Assembly (NCBI GenBank): GCA_041441915.1
Contig: JASDRS010000015.1
Span: 62,001-126,000, forward strand
Direction: 5' to 3'
From: UBA10365 sp041441915
GTDB lineage: Bacteria > Pseudomonadota > Alphaproteobacteria > Rhodobacterales > Rhodobacteraceae
Length of the DNA stretch: 64,000 bases
Position 1 is the first letter of the stretch. Every line of letters starts with the position of its first letter. Both the position numbers and the translations under genes were made by a program. Positions 63,924 to 64,000 of the stretch are shown here, piece after piece. The notes below the pieces were generated by a model. That model was not told where the DNA came from. It saw nothing but the letters and a program-made list of their open reading frames with translations, and searched no databases.

Positions 63924-64000
63924 GTCCCCTCACAGCCCTTATTGCTGGATCGGGCGCATTGCCAGCACTGTTAGTTGCTGAACGACCCGATCTTCTGGTC
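63920..64000 (+). CDS. lpxI: UDP-2,3-diacylglucosamine diphosphatase LpxI (N-terminus only)
   Basis: The first 27 codons, MSPLTALIAGSGALPALLV and onward, run off the window end. The N-terminus LIAGSGALPALL and position directly after lpxA match LpxI, which replaces LpxH in alphaproteobacteria and removes UMP from UDP-diacylglucosamine. The ATG overlaps the lpxA stop (ATGA). Confidence 0.85.
   Translation, partial: MSPLTALIAGSGALPALLVAERPDLLV

Overview
The window reads as chromosome of an alphaproteobacterium of the Rhodobacterales (Roseobacter group). This is inferred from gene content and order: the trpE / trpGDC-moaC neighbourhood, ccmI-ruvX-DUF1289, tatABC followed by a DUF815 ATPase, heterotetrameric sarcosine oxidase soxBDAG, and frr-uppS-cdsA-dxr-rseP-bamA-skp-fabZ-lpxA-lpxI. 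Base composition by eye is near even and fairly uniform. I see no rRNA, CRISPR array, intact phage or insertion sequence.

Layout. 1-5770: tryptophan genes on the minus strand (trpG-trpD-trpC-moaC, and trpE behind a PpiD-like chaperone), with a broken divergent-polysaccharide-deacetylase gene between the two blocks. 5778-10267: minus-strand genes for PpiD, an aminotransferase, xanthine phosphoribosyltransferase and FabI. 10398-13852: pdxH, a double cold-shock-domain protein, a DUF192 protein, tRNA-Pro and selO. 13854-16830: a small secreted protein, a pcaB remnant, scoB-scoA and a BKACE-family enzyme. 17115-22829: a leucine-rich-repeat protein, a broken SGNH hydrolase, an FAH-family enzyme, a GntR regulator, an omega-aminotransferase, DUF2478 and mogA. 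22835-25443: modABC. 25444-26062: no intact gene; it holds a tRNA-Met remnant. 26063-35000: prfC, an fbpC-like ATPase, a short regulator, tatABC, the DUF815 ATPase, an NlpD-like lipoprotein, pcm and surE. 35034-39329: dusA, an MFS remnant, a dioxygenase-like protein, DUF1289, ruvX and ccmI. 39602-45506: soxBDAG and sodB. 45732-54349: a LOG-family enzyme, a repeat-bearing LysM protein, an ATM1-type exporter, a YfgM-like protein, a BamB-like lipoprotein, der and miaA. 54474-64000: the pyrH-frr-(uppS remnant)-cdsA-dxr-rseP-bamA-skp-fabZ-lpxA-lpxI envelope and isoprenoid operon.

How the genes fit together. Most of the window is housekeeping: tryptophan and molybdenum-cofactor synthesis, molybdate uptake, Tat export, envelope and lipid A assembly, and oxidation of sarcosine from methylated amines. 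ScoAB with the BKACE enzyme is a plausible acetoacetate-producing and acetoacetate-activating unit.

The unusual theme is gene decay in an otherwise conserved backbone. I can read eroded copies of a YibQ-type deacetylase, PcaB, an SGNH hydrolase, a Bcr/CflA-type MFS transporter, a tRNA-Met and, most surprisingly, UppS inside its normal operon. The UppS reading frame has lost its catalytic N-terminal half and two substrate-binding arginines but keeps a good ribosome-binding site and overlaps cdsA. No previously undescribed multi-gene system is evident. The UppS remnant, the tRNA-Met remnant and a few unassigned reading frames are the best leads.
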